From assembly GCA_964540515.1 (NCBI GenBank), contig CAZIMS010000012.1, positions 1 through 51,003 on the forward strand: a DNA stretch of 51,003 nt, given 5' to 3'. This document shows positions 35,356 to 42,931 of the stretch, piece by piece. How positions within the stretch are numbered: position 1 is the stretch's first letter; every line of letters starts with the position of its first letter. A model generated the notes under the pieces. It was not told the DNA's origin and ran no database searches. It was given only the letters and a program-made list of their open reading frames with translations. The position numbers and the translations under genes were made by a program. This DNA is from JAOAGA01 sp964540515 (GTDB taxonomy: Bacteria > CALINM01).

Positions 35356-37452
35356 TTAAAAGGTTAACTTAACAGCTGCACCAATGATTCTTCCCGCCAT
35401 AGGATAACCAAACCTCTCTTCATATTTTTTGTCAAAGAGATTTTCAGCATATAAGCCTAATTCTGCATTTTTAGCAAAGGGGATTTTAAGCTCTGCATCA
35501 GCGGTAATAAATGAACCAAGCTCAATTAATTTATATCGTGTCTGGCCTAATAGGCGATAGGAATAGACGGTTATCCTTTCCCCAACATACTTACTTCTTA
35601 GGCTTAACAATGAATTAAAGGGAAGCTTTATGTCTGCCCCAAGATTGAACTTCCATTGAGGTGTGTAGTCAAGCTCATCAGTCAACTTTGCAGGATCATA
35701 AATGTCGCCTTCTTTCTTGCTGCTTTGATAAGTAATGTTTCCAATTAAAGTAAGTCCTTTTGTAGCTTCAAAGGCACCATCAAATGTTGCACCTGTTAAG
35801 ATTACCCTATCTATGTTGTAACAGCCTCTCCCTGTGGGAATTGTAAATCTACGTATGAAATCATCAATATAATAGCGATAAAGGGCAAGCCTTATATAAT
35901 CTCTATCTGAAAAATTATGCTTATATGTAAGTTCTAAGGCATTATTACTCTCAAGTTTTAGAGTTGTAGTATAAAGCCCACCTATAAAACCTTCATACCA
36001 CCACCATGCATCAGGGGCAGAAGGGGTGATATATTTTTTGTAGATTGCTAAGGTAATGATATCACTTTTTGTTATATTAAAAGTACCAGCAAGAGACATA
36101 CTTAAACCCTCTTCTTTTATCTCCAATTCCCTTGCCAGTCCTGTCTGCGGAGCTTTGTAGGTATCGTAGCGAATACCAGGAGTTAGTAGTAACCTATCAG
36201 TTAAGCTCCAGTTATCCGTAAGGTAAAAACCCCACATATAGCTTGCAATACCACTACTTGGTGCGATAGGCCCACCTGTTACTCCATAGCTATTATCAAC
36301 ATAACGAACATCCTGACCACCAGTCTTAATAACCTTTCTCTCAACACCTCCAATAACCTCATGATCTTTCATAGGCATTGTAAACTCGATACTTCCACCA
36401 TAGGACCTATCTGATTTAACAGTTCTGTCTAATACAAGCTTGCCATCAGGGTAAGTACTATTAAGCCAGCTTGCTGAGTAGTTTTTCTCATCTCTGTCTT
36501 CAAAATTTTTGTAAGCCTTAAGTTCTAACACAGAGCTACCAATAGGTTGTTTATAAGAAAAATCCAGAAGATACTTAGTCTTTTCCCACATAGCACCTGG
36601 CCCTGGTTCTGTAACATTACCACGATAGGGAGAAAAGGTCTCTCCAAAAGATAAAGGATAATCATAATTTCTCGGTTTATAAAAATTAGAGTTATTAGGG
36701 TTAGTTGATAATCTATTATTTATGGCAAAGCCTCTCTCAACAAGTGTATATTGTACCCCAAAAGTCATCTCACCTTTTAAAGGCATATCAAAATATAATT
36801 TGGTAGAAAGGTTTTTTGCTTCGTAATCATTATTCCAAAGAAACTCGTCAGCCCTCTGATAACTACCCCCTATTGAGTAACCAAAAGGTCCAATCTTGTA
36901 AGTATGGGTCAACCTATAGTTCTGCACATCATAATAATCTTCACCAAAACCATAATTACCGTAGAATGAAAATGTTGGTTTTTCTGTGGGCTTTTTAGTT
37001 ATAACATTTATGACCCCACCACCTGCATTGTTACCATACTTTACAGAGCTTCCACCTTTCATGATCTCTATTTTCTCAATGTTATCAAGAGGAATAGTGC
37101 TCCAATCTATAAAATATCCACCCTGTACACCAGCTGCATTTATAGACCTTCCATCTATATTTAGCATAATCCTATTACCTGAAAGACCTCTTATTGATAA
37201 AATGTCACCTGTGTCTCCAACCAACGCTCTCCTACTTATATCTATCTCTGCTTCATATTTTAAAACATCAGGTATACTTAAGTTCTTTCCCTTCTCAATA
37301 GTCTTTGTGCCCAATACTATTAAAGAACTATCAACTAAAACCTCTTCAGTAACAACTATCTCTTCCATAGTAAGATGTTTTGTCTTATCAGCTGAGTAAA
37401 CAATAGGACTTAAAAAAAATATAGTCATAAGTATAATGAGTAACTTTATCAT
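35356..37452 (-). CDS. TonB-dependent outer-membrane receptor
   Basis: The ATG at 37452 has a GAAGGAGGA site and starts a signal peptide (MIKLLIILMTIFFLSPIVYS), giving 698 residues; the frame is open upstream to 37530. A TonB box-like MEEIVVTEE is near the mature N-terminus. The plug domain follows (SIRGLSGNRIMLNIDGRSIN, IEKIEIMKGGSSVKYGNNAGG, GVINVITKKP), then a beta-barrel ending in ENLFDKKYEERFGYPMAGR and a terminal Phe. It belongs to the family that imports siderophores, cobalamin and other chelates. It stands between exbD and methyltransferase copy 2. A 157-base structured leader precedes it. Confidence 0.93.
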   Translation of the reverse strand: MIKLLIILMTIFFLSPIVYSADKTKHLTMEEIVVTEEVLVDSSLIVLGTKTIEKGKNLSIPDVLKYEAEIDISRRALVGDTGDILSIRGLSGNRIMLNIDGRSINAAGVQGGYFIDWSTIPLDNIEKIEIMKGGSSVKYGNNAGGGVINVITKKPTEKPTFSFYGNYGFGEDYYDVQNYRLTHTYKIGPFGYSIGGSYQRADEFLWNNDYEAKNLSTKLYFDMPLKGEMTFGVQYTLVERGFAINNRLSTNPNNSNFYKPRNYDYPLSFGETFSPYRGNVTEPGPGAMWEKTKYLLDFSYKQPIGSSVLELKAYKNFEDRDEKNYSASWLNSTYPDGKLVLDRTVKSDRSYGGSIEFTMPMKDHEVIGGVERKVIKTGGQDVRYVDNSYGVTGGPIAPSSGIASYMWGFYLTDNWSLTDRLLLTPGIRYDTYKAPQTGLARELEIKEEGLSMSLAGTFNITKSDIITLAIYKKYITPSAPDAWWWYEGFIGGLYTTTLKLESNNALELTYKHNFSDRDYIRLALYRYYIDDFIRRFTIPTGRGCYNIDRVILTGATFDGAFEATKGLTLIGNITYQSSKKEGDIYDPAKLTDELDYTPQWKFNLGADIKLPFNSLLSLRSKYVGERITVYSYRLLGQTRYKLIELGSFITADAELKIPFAKNAELGLYAENLFDKKYEERFGYPMAGRIIGAAVKLTF

Positions 37453-37480
37453 GCTAAAATCCTCCTTCTCTTTTTTTTCA

Positions 37481-37580
37481 CCCCCTTTTTTGATAAAATT
37501 AAAGTACGGGGGCCTTGGTTTACACACCATATCCCGTGGGGCAGGGAAGAGTCCTCACTCGCAATTTGGGTCTCCCTGCC
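37481..37580 (-). promoter_or_regulatory. Structured leader L2, candidate riboswitch before the receptor gene
   Basis: On the minus strand, a GC-rich element stands in an AT-rich gap. An 8-bp stem GGCAGGGA/TCCCTGCC (37580-37573 with 37547-37540) is followed by ACGGG...CCCGT, enclosing GGATATGG (37534-37527), GGTGTGTAAACC and AAGGCCCCC (AAGGCC at 37516-37511). The series GGGA, GGTG, AAACC, GCCCCCG, ACT resembles the core of the cobalamin riboswitch from memory, but no B12 box follows. Shared blocks with leader L1 are listed there. Family assignment is open. Confidence 0.4.
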
Positions 37581-37609
37581 TCTTTTATTATTCTTTTATA
37601 TTTCTTACC

Positions 37610-38020
37610 TCACCTCCTCTCAGTTGCTATACTGTAGTTTCTTATTCCTAAAAGCCTAACCTCATCAATGACGCCTATAAGTATCCCCACATCAGCTTCT
37701 TTATCGGCCTTTATTTGTATAAAATCGTCGTTATTATTTAAAGATGACTTAATCTCGACAGATAGCAAGGCAAGATCAACCTTTCTGTTCATAAAAAATA
37801 TACTACCGTCCTTTGAGATATAAATAGTTTTAACCGCATTCCCATAAACCTCTGATGTCTTTGACTCAGGCAGCTTGATTTTTATCACAGGCTCTCTTGT
37901 TAAGTGCGATGAAAGCATAAAAAACAAAAGAAGAAGAAATACTACATCCACTAAAGGTGCAATATTCATGTGGGTATGATTATGTCTTCTCCTTTCAAAA
38001 TCTAAGTTTTTCTCATTCAT
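37610..38020 (-). CDS. exbD: ExbD/TolR-family biopolymer transport protein
   Basis: The 136-residue protein has a short cytoplasmic N-terminus with His- and Arg-rich RRRHNHTHMNI and one membrane segment, APLVDVVFLLLLFFMLSSHL, containing the Asp that ExbD uses for the proton path. A periplasmic domain follows. With ExbB it powers TonB through the proton gradient. It overlaps exbB by 8 bases. The 157-base gap to the receptor gene holds leader L2. Confidence 0.92.
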   Translation of the reverse strand: MNEKNLDFERRRHNHTHMNIAPLVDVVFLLLLFFMLSSHLTREPVIKIKLPESKTSEVYGNAVKTIYISKDGSIFFMNRKVDLALLSVEIKSSLNNNDDFIQIKADKEADVGILIGVIDEVRLLGIRNYSIATERR

Positions 38021-38561
38021 AACACCTTTCTCTACTCTTTAAATAAAGGCTTGTTGTTATCTCCTTCATTATAAAGGCAATCTCATCGGCCTTTTTCTCG
38101 AGGTAATGATGTCCTATGTGAATTGGTATTGCTACAAGTAACCCTGCCGCAGTGGTAATCAATGCCTCCCAGATACCCGCTGCAAGCATAGAAGGATTGA
38201 CATAAGAGCTTTCAGCTATTACCATAAAGGCCTTTATCATTCCCGTTACTGTGCCTGTAAGTCCTAAAAGTGGTGTAATTGTTGTAATTAAACCAAGCCA
38301 GCTTAAGCCCTTTTCAATATTCCTTAGCTCTTTTGTACCAATTACTGAAAGCTCTCTCTCATCGCAACCATCAGCAATTGCCTTTAGCAGAGGCATCATT
38401 ATTTTGGGCTTGGTTTTTAATATTTCATCAGAGGAAAAATCTAAGCTCTTTAACAAAAAACGATACTCTATAGTTTTGTTAATCAGTATAGATGAGCCTA
38501 TAACAGAACACAGAGCTATCGGATACATAAGAAAACCACCTTTTAAAAAAAGATCTATCAC
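38013..38561 (-). CDS. exbB: ExbB/MotA/TolQ-family proton channel protein
   Basis: The 182-residue inner-membrane protein has an N-terminal segment MIDLFLKGGFLMYPIALCSVIG and the family core LGLITTITPLLGLTGTVTGMIKAF followed by AGIWEALITTAAGLLVAIPIHIG. These form the ExbB pentamer channel around ExbD. It overlaps tonB by four bases and exbD by eight, so the three are made together. Confidence 0.92.
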   Translation of the reverse strand: MIDLFLKGGFLMYPIALCSVIGSSILINKTIEYRFLLKSLDFSSDEILKTKPKIMMPLLKAIADGCDERELSVIGTKELRNIEKGLSWLGLITTITPLLGLTGTVTGMIKAFMVIAESSYVNPSMLAAGIWEALITTAAGLLVAIPIHIGHHYLEKKADEIAFIMKEITTSLYLKSRERCYE

Positions 38562-39253
38562 TCAGCCCTCCTAAGAGCAAACCTTATTGGTAATAATGCC
38601 CTTGAGATTACAGGTTTTCCATCCTTAAAAGCAGGAAAAAATGTTGATTTTTTAACTGCTTCAATGGCTGCCTCAGTAAATCCAAAACCACCATCTTCTA
38701 TAACTTCTACATTTAATAGTCTTCCTTTTTCATCAATAGTCAATCTTAATAGTACCCTCCCTTCCTTCCCGAGCCGCCTCGCCATAGTTGGATATACAGG
38801 CATCTCCCTGTGGTTAAAATTAGGTCCTGATACAGAGCCAAATTCTACATCTTCAAAGGTCTTCGCCTTAACTGCTGGCTGAGGAGACTCAATACTTACA
38901 GGCATTGACGGTACAGGCGCAGGTTGGATTGATATGTCGCTATTCTCATTACGAGACTCAACAACCGGCTCAATTACCTCATTTATTTTGTTTGGTACAT
39001 CTTCTACATTTTTTACCATAGGCTCGAAAACTTCTGATACTGACTGTTCCTTCTCAAGAGATATTGAGTTATCTTTTTTTTGAGGCTCCTTTAAGATCTT
39101 TTTAATATCAGGCTCAATAACTCTCTCATCAATGAAAAAAAGATCTACCTCTTTTAAATTTCTCGACAGAGTAATTGAAACTGGTATAGCCAAAATAAAT
39201 ATATGTATAATCAAAGATATGATAATCCCATAATTATTGTTCAGAGCCTTCAT
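38558..39253 (-). CDS. tonB: TonB energy-transducing protein
   Basis: I chose the ATG at 39253 (231 residues); the frame continues to a TTG at 39277. One N-terminal membrane helix (NYGIIISLIIHIFILAIPVSI) is followed by a charged, Glu- and Pro-rich periplasmic linker. The C-terminal TonB domain contains YPTMARRLGKEGRVLLRLTIDEKGRL and AIEAVKKSTFFPAFKDGKPV. It links the ExbBD motor to the receptor at 35356-37452. Its start overlaps the end of the first methyltransferase gene. Confidence 0.9.
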   Translation of the reverse strand: MKALNNNYGIIISLIIHIFILAIPVSITLSRNLKEVDLFFIDERVIEPDIKKILKEPQKKDNSISLEKEQSVSEVFEPMVKNVEDVPNKINEVIEPVVESRNENSDISIQPAPVPSMPVSIESPQPAVKAKTFEDVEFGSVSGPNFNHREMPVYPTMARRLGKEGRVLLRLTIDEKGRLLNVEVIEDGGFGFTEAAIEAVKKSTFFPAFKDGKPVISRALLPIRFALRRAE

Positions 39254-39950
39254 ACCTCTTCCACCAATACATACCAATAAGTGCTTTTTCCTTTAACCAT
39301 ATATGATTTCCTTCAACAACAACCTTTGATAAAATCTCACTAATTTCTAACTGGTTGAGCTTCCTACCGGAAAGACAATGCCAGTGTTCTTTTAACTCTT
39401 CGACGCTATGGTAAGCAAAGGAGCTATCTATCTTAAAGGTTCTACTAAAGAACATTTGGTAGTCTTTGTATCGCCATCTTATACCAAGATTTCCTCTTCC
39501 AATCTCAGTCACAACAAATATATTTTTTGCACCAGTATTAAATACCTTCTCAAGGGCTGATTTAAACCCCATAGACGTTAAATGTAAGCTATGTGATGCT
39601 ATTATTAGATCGTAACCAGCTAATTCAAAATTTGGGATATCCTCCAAAGGCCTATTATCAACGTTAACCCAACATATATCATTTTTATATGCCTTCTCAT
39701 AAATTAGCTCTCTCATACCTAAAGATGGTTCCACCATAACTACATCACAACTTACAGAGTACAAAGGAAATGATAAAACCCCATCACCGGCCCCTATATC
39801 CAACACCTTCCAGCCAGGCTCTACCATCTTAAAAAGTGTTTTTATACTCTCTCGATGAAAGTCATTGTGTTCAAGAAAATACTTATACCATTTAGCATAA
39901 TCATCCCAGAATGATATTTTTGTTGACCTTTGATTGATTTTTCTTTCCAT
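39234..39950 (-). CDS. Class I SAM-dependent methyltransferase (uptake locus, copy 1)
   Basis: I chose the ATG at 39950, behind GGGAGG; the frame is open to 39962. The 238-residue protein has motif I VLDIGAGDG (49-57), the VVMVEPS strand, and DLIIASHSLHL. It resembles copy 2 (34484-35275) at the N-terminus (ISFWDDYAKWY) and in general layout. It is the first gene of the TonB locus, preceded by a promoter, a terminator-like hairpin and leader L1, and overlaps tonB by 20 bases. A methyltransferase leading a tonB-exbB-exbD operon is not part of the usual siderophore setup. The substrate is unknown. Confidence 0.8.
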   Translation of the reverse strand: MERKINQRSTKISFWDDYAKWYKYFLEHNDFHRESIKTLFKMVEPGWKVLDIGAGDGVLSFPLYSVSCDVVMVEPSLGMRELIYEKAYKNDICWVNVDNRPLEDIPNFELAGYDLIIASHSLHLTSMGFKSALEKVFNTGAKNIFVVTEIGRGNLGIRWRYKDYQMFFSRTFKIDSSFAYHSVEELKEHWHCLSGRKLNQLEISEILSKVVVEGNHIWLKEKALIGMYWWKRYEGSEQ

Positions 39951-39970
39951 TGTTCCTCCCAAGTCAAGGT

Positions 39971-40019
39971 TCTATTCCCCTTTCGAGGAGAAGAATGGGA
40001 GGCCTTCGTAGCCAGATCC
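39971..40019 (-). promoter_or_regulatory. Leader L1 core, shares blocks with L2
   Basis: On the minus strand, GGATCTGG (40019-40012), ACGAAGGCCTCCC (AAGGCC at 40006-40001) and TCGAAAGGGG (39986-39977). The last block closes a hairpin with a GAAA loop between TTCTTCTCCTC and GGGGAATAGAA. L2 has GGATATGG, ACCAAGGCCCCC and TCAAAAAAGGGGG in the same order. The GCCTCCC...GAAAGG part also resembles the end of the molybdenum-cofactor RNA as I recall it from E. coli moaA. Confidence 0.35.
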
Positions 40020-40026
40020 AGAAAAT

Positions 40027-40071
40027 AAAAAAGCCATGAAGTAGCGCCTTCCGACGCATAGCCTTCATGGC
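40027..40071 (-). terminator. Terminator-like hairpin in the leader of the TonB locus
   Basis: On the minus strand, GCCATGAAG (40071-40063) and CTTCATGGC (40041-40033) form a 9-bp stem with an inner GCGTC-GGAA-GGCGC hairpin, followed by TTTTTT. It lies downstream of the promoter at 40132-40160 and before the first gene, so it could act as an attenuator. Confidence 0.65.
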
Positions 40072-40103
40072 TTTATATTTCTAAAAAATTTTTGTTGACT
40101 TAT

Positions 40104-40160
40104 GCTGAACTCCTTGTTCAGCTATTTAAGGATTATAAGGATTTACTAATTCTAAGTCAA
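40104..40160 (-). promoter_or_regulatory. Promoter of the TonB locus with early leader hairpin
   Basis: On the minus strand, TTGACT (40160-40155), exactly 17 bases, TATAAT (40137-40132). The early transcript holds a perfect hairpin, GCTGAAC-AAGGA-GTTCAGC (40122-40104). The region 40161-40312 between here and the regulator gene is AT-rich and shows no gene. Confidence 0.65.
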
Positions 40161-40312
40161 GTTTTTTTTATATAATAACATTTTTTTTTTAGTGTTCCTG
40201 ATGCTATGCGATTCTAATTTAGTGAAAAAGTTGATCTGTAATTATTATATAGTAATAAGTCTTAATTTTTAAATTTGGACTTATCTTTCATAATTATTGA
40301 TAGGTTAAGCTT

Positions 40313-41071
40313 TTATTTTTCTCTGTTTTCAGCAAGAAACTTTTTGAAGTTATCATTTATAAAAATAAGATGTTCTTCTAAGGCCTTCTTTGCTACCTCT
40401 CTTTCTCTTTTTATTATAGCATCTCTGATTTTTCGATGCTGATTAAGTAGTTCTTCCCTACTCAATCCTCCTTCTGTAATAACATATTCTCGAGTAATTT
40501 TAATAGCTCCTGTTAATAAGTTAAAAATAGAAGTCATAATGTGATAAAGAATTGTATTATGTGCAGATGCAATAATGGCAAGATGAAACATAGCATCGGC
40601 CTTTTCTCCTGTGGAGTTTGATAAATAGTCCTTCTCCATTTGAGAGAATGAATCGTTTAAAGCTTTCAGATCATCATCGGTAGCCATATCGACAGATCTT
40701 AAAACACACCAAGTTTCAAGAATTTTTCTCACCTCCATCAATTCCCAAAGAAGGTTTGGGTCTTTTGAAAGAAGGTCATTTAAAGGATTTTCAAACGTTT
40801 TCTCAGTAATGGCTCTTACAAAGGTTCCTTCTCCTTGGATACTTACAATAAGACCTTTAGATTCAAGTCGATTTATTGCTTCTCTTAAGGATGCCCTACT
40901 TACTTGAAATGATTCTGCCAACTCCCTTTCAGAAGGAAGTTTATCCCCTGGCTTAAGATCTCCGCTTCGGATAAGCCCCTCTACTTGTTCAACAATCTCA
41001 TCGGCAACACGCTTAGGCTTTATTGGTCTAAACACAAAAGAAATAATATTAAATTCATAAAACAAAGTCAA
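40313..41071 (-). CDS. FadR/LldR-type GntR-family regulator of the lactate operon
   Basis: The 252-residue protein has an N-terminal winged helix (EIVEQVEGLIRSGDLKPGDKLPSERELAE, then VSRASLREAINRLESKGLI) and a C-terminal FCD ligand domain. Candidate metal ligands in the FCD domain are the Asp and His of DAMFHLAI, the His of LLNQHRKI and the His of LEEHLIF. The listed start is TTG; the GTG at 41035 is an equally good choice and would remove twelve residues of poor similarity. It is divergent from the TRAP-oxidase-racemase genes and probably represses them until lactate or a related acid binds. Confidence 0.88.
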   Translation of the reverse strand: MTLFYEFNIISFVFRPIKPKRVADEIVEQVEGLIRSGDLKPGDKLPSERELAESFQVSRASLREAINRLESKGLIVSIQGEGTFVRAITEKTFENPLNDLLSKDPNLLWELMEVRKILETWCVLRSVDMATDDDLKALNDSFSQMEKDYLSNSTGEKADAMFHLAIIASAHNTILYHIMTSIFNLLTGAIKITREYVITEGGLSREELLNQHRKIRDAIIKREREVAKKALEEHLIFINDNFKKFLAENREK

Positions 41072-41095
41072 TGGTCTGATTTTAAATTAACATAT

Positions 41096-41110
41096 AATGG
41101 TCATACCAAT
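41096..41110. promoter_or_regulatory. Operator O1, FadR/LldR-type palindrome
   Basis: AATGGTCATACCAAT has the core TGGT-N3-ACCA (41098-41108), the consensus of FadR, PdhR and LldR sites. It lies 25 bases upstream of the regulator start and suggests autoregulation. Confidence 0.6.
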
Positions 41111-41189
41111 ATAAATTTATATTTTTAAAAAACCATTTAATAGCTAAAATATTACAAAATCAATGGTAAAATTTCTTTTAAAAAAGTGT

Positions 41190-41218
41190 TTGACAACAAA
41201 AATTTTAAAATGTAATAT
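41190..41218 (+). promoter_or_regulatory. Promoter of the TRAP/lactate operon
   Basis: TTGACA (41190-41195), 17 bases, TAATAT (41213-41218). Operator O2 begins nine bases after the -10 box. Confidence 0.7.
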
Positions 41219-41226
41219 TGGTATAA

Positions 41227-41237
41227 AGGTTAGACCA
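41227..41237. promoter_or_regulatory. Operator O2 at the predicted transcription start
   Basis: AGGTTAGACCA matches the TGGT-N3-ACCA core at all but one position. It covers the expected start site, where a bound repressor would block initiation. An extra half-site ATTGGTAT is at 41217-41224. Confidence 0.55.
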
Positions 41238-41259
41238 AAAAACAAAAAGGGAGGTAATT

Positions 41260-42351
41260 ATGAAGAAAATTAATATGTTGTTTGTAGCGTTGTTATTGAT
41301 GTGTTTTTTTACCAGCAAAAGTTTTGCAGACGAGAAAAAAAAGGTTTACAACTGGAAAATGGCTACAACATGGTCAACTGGTATCCCCTGGTTTAAAACA
41401 GCTGAATTTTTTGCAAAAACAGTAGAAACAATTACTCAAGGCGAATTGAAAATTAAGGTATTCCCAGACGGTGCAATTGTCCCAGCTTTCGAGGTTTTTG
41501 ATGCAGTGAGAAATGGCGTTGTAGAAATGGGACATGAATGGCCTGGTTATTGGAAGGGAAAGGATGAGGCCTTTGTTGCTTTTGGTTCTGTTCCTTTTGG
41601 AATGAACAATCTTGAATATTCTATATGGCTTTTTGCAGATAATGGATGGGATCTGGCAAAAGAATTATATGGTAAATTTGGCATAGTTCCCTTTCCAGCG
41701 GGAAATTCTGGTCAAGAAATGGGGTTCTTTACTAAAGCACCTATAACTGATATGAGACAATTAAAGGGCAAAAAGGTTAGAACTGTTGGATGGCTTGCAG
41801 ATATCTTAGCAAAGAGTGGTGTTGCAGTAAGTCCATTACCTGGTGGTGAAATCTATTTGGCATTAGAAAGAGGAGTTATAGACGCTGCAGAGTTTAGTAC
41901 TCCCTATATTACCTTCCCACTTGGTTTTCAAGAAATAGCTAAGAATGTCATCGTTCCTGGTTGGCATCAGACATCTGTACAACTTATGACACTAGTCAAT
42001 AAAAAAGCCTACGATTCACTGCCTGATCATTTAAAGAAAGCATTAGAGATTGCTGCCTATGCAACACAGATGTGGGATATGGCACGTTCAGAAAGAGAAA
42101 ATGCAAGAGCGATAGAGAAATACAAAGCTAAAGGAGTAACATTTAATAAATCAACCAGCGAATCTCTAATTGAAATGAGAAAACTTGTTAAAACCTACCT
42201 TGACGAGTTAAAATCAAAGCATCCCAATCTTAAAAAAGTATTAGATTCACAAGAAGCTTTCATAAAAGATATGTCAGACTGGAAAGAACTAAGAATGGGT
42301 GTTGCTGCATGGCCCTATGAGAACTATATAAAAGGACAACATACAGAATAA
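41260..42351 (+). CDS. dctP: TRAP transporter substrate-binding protein
   Basis: The 363-residue protein has a signal peptide (MLFVALLLMCFFTSKSFA) and the DctP fold: WKMATTWSTGIPWFKTAEFF, LKIKVFPDGAIVPAFEVFDAV, and LPGGEIYLALERGVIDAAEF. The last motif and EMGHEWPGYWKGKD resemble the TakP-like subgroup that binds 2-oxo- and 2-hydroxyacids. With a GlcD-type oxidase and LarA downstream, lactate is the likely ligand. GGGAGG precedes the ATG. A strong terminator follows, which should keep the binding protein in excess over the membrane subunits. Confidence 0.9.
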   Translation: MKKINMLFVALLLMCFFTSKSFADEKKKVYNWKMATTWSTGIPWFKTAEFFAKTVETITQGELKIKVFPDGAIVPAFEVFDAVRNGVVEMGHEWPGYWKGKDEAFVAFGSVPFGMNNLEYSIWLFADNGWDLAKELYGKFGIVPFPAGNSGQEMGFFTKAPITDMRQLKGKKVRTVGWLADILAKSGVAVSPLPGGEIYLALERGVIDAAEFSTPYITFPLGFQEIAKNVIVPGWHQTSVQLMTLVNKKAYDSLPDHLKKALEIAAYATQMWDMARSERENARAIEKYKAKGVTFNKSTSESLIEMRKLVKTYLDELKSKHPNLKKVLDSQEAFIKDMSDWKELRMGVAAWPYENYIKGQHTE

Positions 42352-42369
42352 GCACTATCAAGATATAGA

Positions 42370-42408
42370 AAAATAGGGAGATGTCACCCTCTCTCCCTAT
42401 TTTTTTTT
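42370..42408 (+). terminator. Terminator between dctP and dctQ
   Basis: AAAATAGGGAGA (42370-42381) pairs with TCTCCCTATTTT (42392-42403), followed by more T. It is probably a partial terminator inside the operon. Confidence 0.8.
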
Positions 42409-42430
42409 CATATCTAAATGGAGGTGTATT

Positions 42431-42931
42431 TTGAATAATATAACAGAAAAATTAGACAAAATAAATGAATACGCTGGGCGTATTACTTCTATATCAAGTG
42501 TATTGTTACTTTTTGTCGTTCTATACGAAATTTTTAGCAGGAAGATTTTTGATACTCCAACGACATGGGGATTTGAGTTGAGTTATATGTTATATGCATC
42601 AATTTTCCTTCTCGGGGGAGGGTATGCCCTTAAACACCACAGCCATGTATCAATTGATGTGATTACGTCATCTCTACCTAAAAGGATACAGGCCATTATA
42701 GGTTTGGTCACATATATAATATTTTTTTTCCTATTCGTTAGTGTTTTCATTTACGTTTCATCAAAATTTGCTCTGCAATCATGGATAAATCTTGAAAGAA
42801 GCCAGTCTCCATGGAACCAGCCTTTATACCATTTTAAGACGCTAATGCCCATTGGCTTCCTTCTTTTGCTTATTCAAGGGATTTCTGAGTTCATAAAAAT
42901 ACTTTATATGCTAAAAAGCAAGGAGGAATAA
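42431..42931 (+). CDS. dctQ: TRAP transporter small membrane subunit
   Basis: The 166-residue protein has four predicted membrane helices (about 18-37, 48-65, 88-110 and 130-155) and the family segment VLYEIFSRKIFDTPTTWGFELS. It connects the binding protein to the large permease. It starts at TTG behind GGAGGTG. dctM begins right after its stop. Confidence 0.9.
   Translation: MNNITEKLDKINEYAGRITSISSVLLLFVVLYEIFSRKIFDTPTTWGFELSYMLYASIFLLGGGYALKHHSHVSIDVITSSLPKRIQAIIGLVTYIIFFFLFVSVFIYVSSKFALQSWINLERSQSPWNQPLYHFKTLMPIGFLLLLIQGISEFIKILYMLKSKEE

Noticed and set aside
37500..37580. Firm call of a cobalamin riboswitch before the receptor
   Set aside because: The P4-P5-like core is suggestive, but the downstream GCCACTG and B12-box elements are not found, so I report only a candidate leader.
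37436..37651. 71-codon plus-strand frame across the receptor leader
   Set aside because: It runs opposite the receptor start and leader L2, is low-complexity Ser/Phe-rich, and has no ribosome binding site.
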